This document shows positions 17,085 to 26,208 of a stretch of DNA of 64,000 nt, one piece after another. The stretch's first letter is position 1. Each line of letters begins with the position of its first letter. Location: the NCBI GenBank assembly GCA_903851415.1, contig CAINOE010000006.1:1-64000 (forward strand), written 5' to 3'. A program made the position numbers and the translations under genes. The notes under the pieces are model-generated. The model made no database searches, had not been told where the DNA came from, and worked only from the letters and a program-made list of their open reading frames with translations. This stretch comes from an uncultured Rhodopila sp. (GTDB taxonomy: Bacteria; Pseudomonadota; Alphaproteobacteria; Acetobacterales; Acetobacteraceae).

Positions 17085-19721
17085 ATGGCGGCGGTAGATC
17101 TCAAATCCCTGGTCGGAAAGCTGGATGACCACTGTCGCCGGGCGCTGGAGTCCGCGGCAGGGCTGACGGTATCGCGCAGTCACTATAATATTGAGATAGA
17201 GCATTGGCTGCTCAAGCTCGTGGACGGCGCCGGTACCGACCTTCCGCTTATCCTGCGGCATTTCAATGCGGATGAGGGACGGTTCCGCAACGACCTCAAC
17301 GCCGGTCTGGACAAGATGCGCACCGGCAGCGCGCGCGCACCGGGCCTGTCGCCGGAAATTATTGAACTGGCCAAACAGGCGTGGTTGTTCGCGTCGATCG
17401 AGCAGGGCCTGTCGCAACTGCGCTCCGGCCATCTCATTTGGGCGTTGCTGGCTGATGAAAACCTGGCGCGCCGGGGCCGCGACATGTCCGCGCAACTGGC
17501 ACGCGTGCAGCCGGATACGCTGAAGCGCGATTTCGTTGCGATCCTGGGTGATAGTGCCGAGGCCGCGATGGTCCGGACCGATGCCGGAACAACGGCCGGT
17601 TCGGCCGATGCCGTTCCGTCCGGTGCAATCGGAACGACAGCGCTGGATCAGTTCACGACCGACCTGACCGCGCAGGCGCGCGCCGGCAAGATCGACCCGA
17701 TCCTCGGCCGCGATCATGAAATTCGCCAGGTCATCGACATCCTGACGCGCCGGCGGCAGAATAATCCGATCCTGACCGGCGAAGCCGGCGTCGGCAAAAC
17801 CGCGGTGGTGGAGGGCTTTGCGCTGCGCATCGCGGCCGGAGACGTGCCACCGGCGCTGAAGGACGTTACGCTACGTACGCTCGACCTCGGCCTGCTGCAG
17901 GCTGGCGCCGGCGTGAAAGGCGAATTTGAGAACCGGCTGAAATCGGTCATCGCGGAAACCCGGGCCAGCCCGAAGCCGATCATCCTGTTCATCGACGAGG
18001 CGCATACACTCATCGGCGCCGGCGGTTCGGCGGGGCAGGGGGATGCCGCCAATCTGCTGAAGCCGGCGCTCGCGCGTGGTGAATTGCGCACGATCGCGGC
18101 GACAACCTGGGCTGAGTATAAGAAGTACGTCGAAAAAGACGCTGCCCTGACAAGGCGTTTTCAGACCGTGAAAGTCGAGGAACCGGCCGAAGCGGTTGCG
18201 GTCGCGATGATCCGCGGGCTTGTGGGCACGCTGGAAGCGCACCACAAGGTCCGGATCCTGGACGAAGCCGTGATCGAGGCCGTGCGGCTGTCCGCCCGCT
18301 TCATTCCCAGCCGCCAGTTGCCGGACAAGGCGGTGTCACTGATCGATACCGCCTGCGCCCGCACCGCCATGAGCCAAACGACGGTTCCAGCTCCGATCGA
18401 GGATCTGCAACGCCGGATCGCGCTGATCGACACGGAAATCGAAATCCTGCAGCGCGAGGCCGCGTCCGGCGCCGAACACGCGCCGCGGATTGCTGAGCTG
18501 GCCGAAGAACGCCTCGCAGCCAGCGATCGCCTCGGCACGCTGGATTTGCGCTGGCAGCGTGAGCGCGAACTCGTCGCCGAAGTGGCAAAGGCCCGCTTCG
18601 CGCTGGAAGACACCAGCGGTCCGGCCGATCGCAACCTGGAACGGGCCCGGCTGACCGGGCTGATGGATCAGTTGCACGAGGTTCAGGGCGAACATCCGTT
18701 GATCTTCCCGGTCGTCGACGCGCAGGCGGTCGCCGAGATCGTGGAGAACTGGACCGGCATTCCGGCCGGCCGGATGCGTTCCGATGAAATTCGCACCGTC
18801 CTCAATCTGAAGCAGGCGCTGGAACGGCGCATCATCGGCCAGCCGCATGCCCTGGAAGCCGTTGCCCGGGCCGTTCAGACCAGCCGCGCCAAGCTGACGG
18901 ATCCGCGCAAGCCGATCGGCGTCTTCCTGATGGTGGGAACCTCGGGCACCGGCAAGACGGAAACGGCACTGGCTCTGGCCGATTTGCTCTATGGCGGTGA
19001 GCAGAACCTGACGACCATCAATATGACCGAGTTCAAGGAAGAACATAAGGTCAGCCTGCTGATGGGCAGCCCGCCGGGTTACATCGGGTATGGTGAAGGT
19101 GGCGTCCTGACCGAAGCGGTGCGGCGGCGGCCCTATTCCGTCCTGTTGCTGGACGAGATGGAAAAGGCTCATCCCGGGGTGCAGGACGTGTTCTTCCAGG
19201 TGTTCGACAAGGGCAACATGAAGGACGGCGAGGGCCGGGATATCGACTTCAAGAACACCGTCATCATCATGACTTCCAACGCCGGCACCGACCTGATCAG
19301 CAAATTGTTCGCCGATGCCGAGACAGCGCCCGATGCCGCGGGCCTGGCCGACGCGCTGCGGCCGGAACTCATGAAATACTTCCGCCCCGCGTTCCTTGGA
19401 CGGGTCACGCTGGTGCCGTATTTCCCGCTGTCCGATGCGGTTATTCGCCAGATCGTCGATCTTCAGATGCAGCGCATCAGGCGGCGGGTCTGGGGCAGCT
19501 ACCGTGCCGCTTTCGATTTCGACGAATCCGTCGCGGACACGATCGCCGCGCGCTGCAAGGAAAGCAGCTCCGGCGCGCGCAATATCGAAGCCATCCTGTC
19601 GCGAACGCTGCTGCCCGAGCTGTCAGCCGAGGTGCTGGCACATTTGGCGGCCGGTTCGTCGATTTCCCGTGTGACCGTGGTCACACAATCCGGCGGCTCG
19701 TTCGGCTATGCTGTTTCGTGA
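17085..19721 (+). CDS. tssH: Type VI secretion AAA+ ATPase TssH (ClpV)
   Basis: This 878-residue double-AAA+ disaggregase of the ClpB/ClpV class recycles contracted TssB/TssC sheath. The N-domain begins LKSLVGKLDDHCRRALESAA. AAA-1 has Walker A GEAGVGKTAVVEG and Walker B IILFIDEAHTLIGAGG. The middle domain is coiled-coil rich (EDLQRRIALIDTEIEILQRE). AAA-2 has GTSGTGKTETALALA and VLLLDEMEKAHPGVQDVFFQ. The ADP-binding part LRPELMKYFRPAFLGRV follows. The N-terminal residues fit ClpV rather than ClpB, and the hcp genes follow 36 bases downstream. Confidence 0.96.
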   Translation: MAAVDLKSLVGKLDDHCRRALESAAGLTVSRSHYNIEIEHWLLKLVDGAGTDLPLILRHFNADEGRFRNDLNAGLDKMRTGSARAPGLSPEIIELAKQAWLFASIEQGLSQLRSGHLIWALLADENLARRGRDMSAQLARVQPDTLKRDFVAILGDSAEAAMVRTDAGTTAGSADAVPSGAIGTTALDQFTTDLTAQARAGKIDPILGRDHEIRQVIDILTRRRQNNPILTGEAGVGKTAVVEGFALRIAAGDVPPALKDVTLRTLDLGLLQAGAGVKGEFENRLKSVIAETRASPKPIILFIDEAHTLIGAGGSAGQGDAANLLKPALARGELRTIAATTWAEYKKYVEKDAALTRRFQTVKVEEPAEAVAVAMIRGLVGTLEAHHKVRILDEAVIEAVRLSARFIPSRQLPDKAVSLIDTACARTAMSQTTVPAPIEDLQRRIALIDTEIEILQREAASGAEHAPRIAELAEERLAASDRLGTLDLRWQRERELVAEVAKARFALEDTSGPADRNLERARLTGLMDQLHEVQGEHPLIFPVVDAQAVAEIVENWTGIPAGRMRSDEIRTVLNLKQALERRIIGQPHALEAVARAVQTSRAKLTDPRKPIGVFLMVGTSGTGKTETALALADLLYGGEQNLTTINMTEFKEEHKVSLLMGSPPGYIGYGEGGVLTEAVRRRPYSVLLLDEMEKAHPGVQDVFFQVFDKGNMKDGEGRDIDFKNTVIIMTSNAGTDLISKLFADAETAPDAAGLADALRPELMKYFRPAFLGRVTLVPYFPLSDAVIRQIVDLQMQRIRRRVWGSYRAAFDFDESVADTIAARCKESSSGARNIEAILSRTLLPELSAEVLAHLAAGSSISRVTVVTQSGGSFGYAVS

Positions 19722-19757
19722 TGCTGGCTGCGTTCACCACAATTCAGGGAGATTTTG

Positions 19758-20240
19758 ATGCCTATTTACATGAATTACGATAACAAATCTGTCAAAGGCG
19801 ATGTGACGGCGACCGGCTGGGAAGGTTGGATAGAGCTCAATTCATTCCAATTCGGTATAGGCCGGGGCATTTCGTCACCGACCGGCGGTTCCGCCGACCG
19901 CGAATCCTCGGCGCCGAGCGTGAGTGAGATCACCGTCACCAAGGATCAGGATACCTCCACGGGCCCGCTTCTGACGGCGGCGCTGCAGGGCGAGGGCGTG
20001 ACCGTCATCATCGACTTTGTCAAGACGTCGTCCGGTCAGTTGACCAAGTACATGGAGTATACGCTGACGAACACGATGATCAGCGGGTTTTCAACCAGCA
20101 GCGGCGGCGATCGGCCGACTGAGAGCTTTTCGCTGAACTTCACCAAGGTGCAGGTGGATCCTACGACAATCGACGCGACGGGCGCGATCAGCAACGCCAA
20201 CCCGATCACCTACGACATCGGGCTGGCAAAGGTGGTCTGA
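19758..20240 (+). CDS. hcp: Hcp family tube protein 1 (TssD)
   Basis: This 160-residue Hcp-type protein (PIYMNYDNKSVKGDVTATGW, EGWIELNSFQFGIGRGISSP, SAPSVSEITVTKDQDTSTGP, FVKTSSGQLTKYMEYTLTNT, FSLNFTKVQVDP) has the order and lengths of strands expected for the hexameric ring that stacks into the T6SS inner tube. The ATG at 19758 has AGGGAGA upstream. It follows tssH by 36 bases. It is followed by a diverged copy, suggesting either a tube/effector-carrier division of labour or a simple duplication. Confidence 0.95.
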   Translation: MPIYMNYDNKSVKGDVTATGWEGWIELNSFQFGIGRGISSPTGGSADRESSAPSVSEITVTKDQDTSTGPLLTAALQGEGVTVIIDFVKTSSGQLTKYMEYTLTNTMISGFSTSSGGDRPTESFSLNFTKVQVDPTTIDATGAISNANPITYDIGLAKVV

Positions 20241-20395
20241 CACCCGGTTAGCCTATGCAGAGGAAACCAGTGCCGCAGACGCCATCACCTGAGGTTAACT
20301 TAATCTCGGGCATCAAGTGCCGTAAAGACAGGGGGGGTGCGGCATGACCGGCGCATCGCCCTTGAACGACTATGGACCAGGCGGGAAAGTCCTGT

Positions 20396-20872
20396 ATGAG
20401 CATCTTCCTTAAGTTCGACAGCGTGCTTGGCGACGTGGAAGATGCCGGTCATGTCGACTGGATCGACGTAAAGGCGGTTAACTGGAAGCTGGTGCGCCCG
20501 GTCAGCAATCCGGCGGGATCCACCGCGGGGCGCGTGTTGTCAGCCGCACAGGTTTCCGAACTGACCATCGTCAAGGACCAGGACGTCGCCAGCATCCCGC
20601 TGATCCAGGCCGCGTTTGAGGGCTCGCCGGTGGCTGCGCAGATCGATTTCTGCACGACCGGAACAGGCCAGCAAACGGTGTACTACACCATAACGATGAC
20701 CAACGCGCTGATCACCGCTTTTGGCCAGGCTGGATCGGACGGCCGGCCTTCGGAAAGCGTGACCTTCAACTTTACACGGATTTCATTTTCAGGGACGCAG
20801 ATGGACCCGGACGGCAGTGCGGCTTCGCCCGCGAGCTACGGCTGGGACCTCAACACAAACGCCTCGGCCTGA
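20396..20872 (+). CDS. Hcp family tube protein 2
   Basis: This 158-residue second Hcp-like protein is colinear with the first: MSIFLKFDSVLGDVEDAGHV, DWIDVKAVNWKLVRPV, SAAQVSELTIVKDQDVASIP, DFCTTGTGQQTVYYTITMTN, SVTFNFTRISF. Identity to hcp1 is clearly partial, so the duplication is old. The start at 20396 is chosen over an in-frame ATG at 20372 because the family begins at this residue. A 155-base spacer from hcp1 could carry a separate promoter. Confidence 0.93.
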   Translation: MSIFLKFDSVLGDVEDAGHVDWIDVKAVNWKLVRPVSNPAGSTAGRVLSAAQVSELTIVKDQDVASIPLIQAAFEGSPVAAQIDFCTTGTGQQTVYYTITMTNALITAFGQAGSDGRPSESVTFNFTRISFSGTQMDPDGSAASPASYGWDLNTNASA

Positions 20873-20902
20873 GGCGGGTATGATGCTGGCGGATGGCGTG
20901 AT

Positions 20903-22825
20903 GTGTCGGATGGAGTTGCGTGGAAAGGGGTGGGGTCAGTGAGCAGCGATTTGCGATCGACCGTGAGTCGTGTCGGCAAGTACGATCTGAAAGCGGTGAT
21001 CGCCCGGACCGCCTTGTCCGTCGTCTACGAAGGCTGGAACGCCGACATCGCCAAGCGGGTGGCCATCAAGCTGATCCCCTTGCGGCAAGGCAACGATGAA
21101 GATGCGCGGGAAGCCCTGGCGCGTTTCAAACGCGGTGCTCAGGCGGCCGGGCAACTGAACCACCGCAACATCGTGTCTGTTTATGATTACGGCGAAACCG
21201 AAGATTCCGCGTACCTGGTCATGGAATACATCGACGGCCCGACGCTGAAAGCATTGTTTGATAATCAACATAGATTCGGTCCGGCGGAGATTGCGGATAT
21301 CGTCGGCAGTATATTGGATGCCTTGCAGTACAGCCATGACCGCAAAGTCGTGCACCGTGACATGAAGCCGGCCAATGTCATGTTTACGAGTGACAAAACG
21401 GTGAAAATAACGGATTTCGGCATCGCAAGGCTTGAAGACAGCGAAATGACGCAGGCCGGCATGGTGATTGGCACCCCGGCCTACATGTCGCCCGAGCAAT
21501 TTCTCGGTGAGAAGATAGATTTCCGGACCGACATCTACTCCACGGGCGTCCTGCTCTATCATGTCCTGACCGGGGAGCGTCCGTACGAGGGCACGTTAGC
21601 GACCATCATGCACAAGGTGCTGTATGGCGCACCGCTGCTTCCGTCGCGGCTTTCAACCTCTGTTACGCCCGCCCTGGATAAGGTCGTTACCCGCGCAATG
21701 GCACGCAAGCGGGAGGACCGCTTCGAAAGTGCCGCGCAGTTCAAAAGCGAATTGCTGAAGGCATTGCAGCCGGCGCGCCCCGGGCCGGAACGGCTACTGC
21801 CGCCGATCCCGGCAATCTCCGGTTACGCGTCCTCGCGGAACCTGATTCTCGCCGGACTCGCGGCCGTGCTCATCGGCACGGGAACTGTTGCCGGCTTGCT
21901 CCTGCGCAGCGCGCCGGAAACAGCACCGGTATCCGATGTCCGACCCGAGCCCCGCGGAACTGCCGAAGCGTCGCATGCCGTTCCGACAGCACAACCAGCC
22001 GCGGATGTCACTGCGCCGCTGCCGCTGCCGTCCGCTGCCGGCGTAGTGCAGCCGAGCCTGCCGCCCGTCGACCAACGCGATGCTATCGCAACCCCATCTA
22101 CCGATACCACACCGCAACCACCGCTGTTCGGGCCGGAGGTCAGGCCGCCGGAGCCGGAAGCCGGCTATCCGCCTCCGCGCGCTGGCGCTGCGATCGGGTC
22201 AGCAGGGAGCGCCGAGCCTGCCTATCCGGCTCCGGCGGGCACTTCGTCCGACAAAAAACCGGCAACGACGCGCTCTCCACCGAAATATAGCGGCAGCGAT
22301 ACGTCCTCCGCGTCCGTTCAGGATCGGCGTGCGCCGCCACCGGCCGCCAAAGGCGCCAGACCGTTCCCTGAAGCAACCAATCGCCTTGTGCCGCCGCCTG
22401 ACCGCCCGGCCGCCAAAGGCGATGATGGCAGTGGCGGTGGTTGGCGAGAAAGGATCGAGCACAACACCGGCCCGGCCGATGCTTCACCAGAACCCGTCCT
22501 GCCGACGGTCTATCCGGTCACGTCTGTCAGTACCCTCGTCGGGCTGGTCTGTCAGTCCGTCACGCCGGATCGTGCCGCCGCGCTTGGACTGGATGGCGCT
22601 CACGGCATGGTTGTTACTGGCGTGGCCGCCGGTAGCGCTGCATCGCTTGCCGGAATCCAGCTGCAAGATGTGATCATCAAGGCAGCCGGTGTGGACGTCA
22701 GCAACCTGTCGGCCCTGGCCAAGATAGCCTCGGACACGCCCGCCGGCCAGGATGTGCCGGTCGAGATCGTCCGGCACGGCAACCGCCGGGTGATTGGTCT
22801 CAAGATCGATCAGGCCCATCGTTGA
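20903..22825 (+). CDS. Membrane Ser/Thr protein kinase with C-terminal PDZ domain
   Basis: This 640-residue protein has an N-terminal cytoplasmic Hanks-type kinase domain (about 25-285) with VAIKLIPL (ATP-binding Lys), LVMEYIDGPTLKAL, VVHRDMKPANVMF (catalytic loop), ITDFGIARLED (DFG) and VIGTPAYMSPEQF. The glycine-rich loop is degenerate (VIARTALSVVYEGW), which is notable. One transmembrane helix follows near 315-335 (LILAGLAAVLIGTGTVAGLL), then a long Pro/Ala-rich periplasmic linker and a PDZ domain at about 555-640 (GMVVTGVAAGSAASLAGIQL). PpkA/ImpN-type kinases control T6SS assembly by threonine phosphorylation; the location suggests that role. The start is a GTG; another GTG at 20939 with a GGGGTGGGG site is equally plausible. 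Confidence 0.88.
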   Translation: MSDGVAWKGVGSVSSDLRSTVSRVGKYDLKAVIARTALSVVYEGWNADIAKRVAIKLIPLRQGNDEDAREALARFKRGAQAAGQLNHRNIVSVYDYGETEDSAYLVMEYIDGPTLKALFDNQHRFGPAEIADIVGSILDALQYSHDRKVVHRDMKPANVMFTSDKTVKITDFGIARLEDSEMTQAGMVIGTPAYMSPEQFLGEKIDFRTDIYSTGVLLYHVLTGERPYEGTLATIMHKVLYGAPLLPSRLSTSVTPALDKVVTRAMARKREDRFESAAQFKSELLKALQPARPGPERLLPPIPAISGYASSRNLILAGLAAVLIGTGTVAGLLLRSAPETAPVSDVRPEPRGTAEASHAVPTAQPAADVTAPLPLPSAAGVVQPSLPPVDQRDAIATPSTDTTPQPPLFGPEVRPPEPEAGYPPPRAGAAIGSAGSAEPAYPAPAGTSSDKKPATTRSPPKYSGSDTSSASVQDRRAPPPAAKGARPFPEATNRLVPPPDRPAAKGDDGSGGGWRERIEHNTGPADASPEPVLPTVYPVTSVSTLVGLVCQSVTPDRAAALGLDGAHGMVVTGVAAGSAASLAGIQLQDVIIKAAGVDVSNLSALAKIASDTPAGQDVPVEIVRHGNRRVIGLKIDQAHR

Positions 22826-22898
22826 GCGTTCACCCGGTGAAGCGATCAGTCTGTGAGCATCCCGGCCAGAGATCCCAACTCCGTTCAAACTCGGGTTT

Positions 22899-24977
22899 AT
22901 GATCAAAGATACCAACAGGGACGAGGCACCATGGCCCAGCTTCGCACTTCCGCGCGACACCGCCGTTAACGGCTACCGCATTGACCGCGTGCTCGGAAGC
23001 GGTGGGTTTGGCATCACGTATCTCGCGCACGATATGCTGCGGCAACCATTCGCGATTAAGGAGTATTATCCGCGCCAGCTCGCGGCGCGCCGGCAGCTGA
23101 ACGTGATGGCGGCGTCAGCCGAAGACGAGAAGCTGTTCGAGGAATGCCGGGAACGCTTCCTGCGCGAAGCACAAGCGCTGGTGGTGGTCAGCCGTGTCGC
23201 TCCGCCGGGCACCGGCATCGCGCGTGTGCGGACCTACTTCGAGGCGCATGGCACCTGTTTCCTGGTGATGGACTACGTCGAAGGGGAAACGCTCGCGAGC
23301 GTGCTGCGGAGGGAGCCGGGTGGGCTATCCGCCGCGCGTGTAAGCTCCCTGCTGTCCCAATTGCTGTCGAGCATTCGCGTCGTGCATCGGGCCGGGCTGA
23401 TGCATCGCGATATCAAGCCGGCGAACATCATCGTGCGCGACGATGGCGGGATCGTGCTGATCGACTTTGGCTCCAGCCGGCCGGCCGCAAACACCGAATT
23501 AGCCACCTATACCCAGATCTATTCGGGTGGCTTCGCTCCACCGGAGCAGATGCTGGGCATGGATCAGGGCGAATTCTCCGACATCTACGCAATCGGCGCT
23601 GTGGCCTATCAGGCGATTGGCGGCAGTGTGGTGGACGCGCTTGCGCGTCAAAGCGCACTGGCGGCGGGGAAGCCGGATCCCCAGCCCTCGGCCGAGCGGA
23701 TTGGGGCAGGCCGATATCCAGGATCTCTGCTTGCGGCAATCGATGCGGCATTGGCACCCGATCCGGCGCAGCGACTGCAAACCGTGGAGGCCGTGCTGGC
23801 GGCGCTCGGTCGCGGCGACCCGTCCGGGGAGCCGACAGTTGTGCAATCGCGCCGTGCGGCGCCGGCCGCTCTGCCGCCGCCGCGGCGGCGGCGCGGTGTG
23901 TGGGGTTTCGTGGCGGGAGCTGGCGCACTGGCCTTGTGCGTAGCGGCGTATTTCGAAACGCGTGGCCCGGTCCCATCGCCGGTCGCCAGCCGTCAAGATG
24001 TCGTTGCCAGCCCGCCATCTGATGCCGCGCCGCCGCAACCGCTGCCTGAAACGACGCAGCCGAGCGCGGCGGGGGTTGCGGTGCAGCAGTCAACCACCGC
24101 GAATGACCAGCCCGCGGCCGCACCCACGGTCTCACCTCCGCCGTTGGAGCAAGCGCAGCGAGAGGCGATTGCGATACCGCCACCGGAGTCGCCGTCCGTG
24201 CCAATTCCGCCTCCGCAAACCGCCCCCTCGCCGCTCGAAATGTGGCAGGCGGCGGCGCAGTCCTTGCCATGCGCGGTGTTGAACATTGCGAGCGGGCAGG
24301 ACGGCATACGCGTCTCGGGGATCGCCGCGGCCGGGCCGGAACTCGATCAGCTCCTGGCGGACCTGCACCATGCGGGTCATTTGGCCGACGACATCGCGCG
24401 GACCGATCACTTTGCCTGCGCGCCAATGGCGATGGTGAGGGACTTCGTCCAACGGACCTGGAACAGCGCGGCGCCAACATTTGCTATTCGACTCGATCAG
24501 CGGAGCGTAGCGAGCGGCGCACGGCTCGGAATCCGAGTGACGACAACACCGCCCGCGCTGTATGTCGATCTCTACCAGGGAGACGGATCGGTCCGTCATC
24601 TATCGCGCCCAACCCGCTCGGCCTCCGGCAAGCCGGGGGTGGAGTGGGTTGCCACGCCACCGGCCGGCCCGGGCGTGATCGTTGCAATCGGTGCAACAGC
24701 GCCTCTCGATCTTGGCAGCCGCCCTGAAACGGAACGGGCCTCCGACTATCTGGCGGCTCTGCGGCCCCGCTTGCAGCATGCAGCGGAGCCACCGGCCGCG
24801 GACGTGGCGATCGTGACGGTGCGCGCCGCCGAGCCGGTGGTTGCAAGGATGCCGCAGCCGCAGCGCGCAATACCTGTGCAATCGGCCTTTTGCGCAAATA
24901 TAAATAGCAGAGCACAACTAGGAGAAACATTGTCCCATGACGAACTCGCGGCATTACGGACCGAATGCCGGTTCTGA
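22899..24977 (+). CDS. Second membrane Ser/Thr protein kinase with periplasmic DUF4384-like region
   Basis: This 692-residue protein has a kinase domain over about residues 25-295 with an intact Gly-rich loop (VLGSGGFGITYLAHD), QPFAIKEYYPRQLAARR, catalytic loop LMHRDIKPANIIV, VLIDFGSSRPAA (DFG) and GGFAPPEQM. A transmembrane helix near 330-350 (GVWGFVAGAGALALCVAAYF) leads to a Pro-rich linker. A periplasmic domain then includes SVASGARLGIRVTTTPPALY and VDLYQGDGSVRHL, resembling the DUF4384 domains often fused to bacterial kinases. It is 73 bases after the first kinase and overlaps the next gene by 41 bases, so all three are probably cotranscribed with tssH-hcp. No PP2C phosphatase or FHA gene is nearby. 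Confidence 0.87.
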   Translation: MIKDTNRDEAPWPSFALPRDTAVNGYRIDRVLGSGGFGITYLAHDMLRQPFAIKEYYPRQLAARRQLNVMAASAEDEKLFEECRERFLREAQALVVVSRVAPPGTGIARVRTYFEAHGTCFLVMDYVEGETLASVLRREPGGLSAARVSSLLSQLLSSIRVVHRAGLMHRDIKPANIIVRDDGGIVLIDFGSSRPAANTELATYTQIYSGGFAPPEQMLGMDQGEFSDIYAIGAVAYQAIGGSVVDALARQSALAAGKPDPQPSAERIGAGRYPGSLLAAIDAALAPDPAQRLQTVEAVLAALGRGDPSGEPTVVQSRRAAPAALPPPRRRRGVWGFVAGAGALALCVAAYFETRGPVPSPVASRQDVVASPPSDAAPPQPLPETTQPSAAGVAVQQSTTANDQPAAAPTVSPPPLEQAQREAIAIPPPESPSVPIPPPQTAPSPLEMWQAAAQSLPCAVLNIASGQDGIRVSGIAAAGPELDQLLADLHHAGHLADDIARTDHFACAPMAMVRDFVQRTWNSAAPTFAIRLDQRSVASGARLGIRVTTTPPALYVDLYQGDGSVRHLSRPTRSASGKPGVEWVATPPAGPGVIVAIGATAPLDLGSRPETERASDYLAALRPRLQHAAEPPAADVAIVTVRAAEPVVARMPQPQRAIPVQSAFCANINSRAQLGETLSHDELAALRTECRF

Positions 24978-26208
24978 CTGTTCACTCGTCCGCCGCCGAC
25001 TGATCCGCCATTCATGGCTGGCCGCCGCAATCATCACCTTGCTCGCCGGCTGCGCAGCGCCTGCTCCTCCTCCTCCTCCGGTTGCAACCGCGTCACCGGC
25101 GCCGGTGCAGGCGTTGCCGTTTGCGGATGCCGTGCTGAAGGCCGCCAACACCGTGTTCTCCGGCGCATCCGCAAACGCCCGGCAGGGCGGCCAGCGCCAG
25201 GTCGTGGTGATAGATCCGCTGGTCAACGGCGTCACGGGAGAACAGTCGGCGGCTACGCAACAGATTCAAAATCGTATAGTGTCGCTGGCGCAAGACAAAT
25301 ATCCGCAGTTCGATATCCGGCCGTTCTCCGCGGCTGCCGTCAGCCAGGCGCCGTATGTGATGGTCGGCACATTCACTCCGGTGAATGCGCAAGGCCAGAC
25401 CGCCGGCACGCGGGAGGCTTACCGGTTTTGCCTGGTGATGGTTGACCTGCGCGCTGGAAAGACGGTCGCCAAGGGTGTGGCACGAGCCCGCCCCGACGGT
25501 GTCGATACCAGTCCGACGGGCTTCTTTCGTGACAGTCCGGCCTGGATCAACGATCCCAGCGTCAAGAGCTATATCGACACCTGCCAGGCGACCAAGGTCG
25601 GTGATGCAATCAGCCCGACCTACCTGAACGGCATCCTGACCGCCTCCATCGTCTCCGAGGCGATCGACGCCTATGACGCGAGCCGCTACCGCGACGCGCT
25701 GGAGCTTTATCAGACAGCCGAGAAGACGCCGGCGGGCAATCAGTTGCGGGTGTACAACGGCCTCTATCTGACCAACTGGAAGCTTGGCCACCGCGACCGG
25801 GCGGCGGAGGCATTCGGCCGGGTGGTCGAATACGGCCTGGACAGCAACTCGATCGGCGTCAAGATCTTGTTCCGGCCGGGATCGACCGCGTTCGACACCA
25901 CGCAGGAGACCGTTGGTCCTTACGATATGTGGCTGCGGCAGATCGCCGATCGAAGTGCGAGCAAACATGCTTGCCTGCAGGTGACCGGCAACAGCAGCCC
26001 GTCGGGTTCCGCCGCGCTCAATGATCAACTGTCGCAGTTGCGCGCTGATTATGTGAAAACGCGGCTGGAGGAGGATGCACCTGGCTTGCAGGGGCATATC
26101 ATTGCCACAGGCGTGGGGGCGAAGAACAATCTGGTCGGAACAGGGGCTGACAACCTGTCGGATGCGTTGGACCGCAGGGTCGATTTCAAGGTGATTCCGC
26201 CCTGCTGA
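24937..26208 (+). CDS. OmpA-like lipoprotein, probable T6SS/kinase partner
   Basis: This 423-residue protein has an N-terminal lipoprotein signal (WLAAAIITLLAGCAAPAP; lipobox LAGC). A region QRQVVVIDPLVNGVTGEQSA plus IVSLAQDKYPQFDIRPF follows, then a TPR-like pair (SRYRDALELYQTAEKTPAGN, KLGHRDRAAEAFGRVVEYGL). The C-terminal OmpA/peptidoglycan-binding-like domain runs from about 300 (IGVKILFRPGSTAF to SDALDRRVDFKVI). The start ATG lies inside the upstream kinase gene with AGGAGA 11 bases before it, a clear sign of coupled expression. It probably sits at the outer membrane and touches peptidoglycan. It may sense or anchor for the two kinases; it is not a TssJ or TssL by sequence. Confidence 0.8.
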   Translation: MTNSRHYGPNAGSDCSLVRRRLIRHSWLAAAIITLLAGCAAPAPPPPPVATASPAPVQALPFADAVLKAANTVFSGASANARQGGQRQVVVIDPLVNGVTGEQSAATQQIQNRIVSLAQDKYPQFDIRPFSAAAVSQAPYVMVGTFTPVNAQGQTAGTREAYRFCLVMVDLRAGKTVAKGVARARPDGVDTSPTGFFRDSPAWINDPSVKSYIDTCQATKVGDAISPTYLNGILTASIVSEAIDAYDASRYRDALELYQTAEKTPAGNQLRVYNGLYLTNWKLGHRDRAAEAFGRVVEYGLDSNSIGVKILFRPGSTAFDTTQETVGPYDMWLRQIADRSASKHACLQVTGNSSPSGSAALNDQLSQLRADYVKTRLEEDAPGLQGHIIATGVGAKNNLVGTGADNLSDALDRRVDFKVIPPC

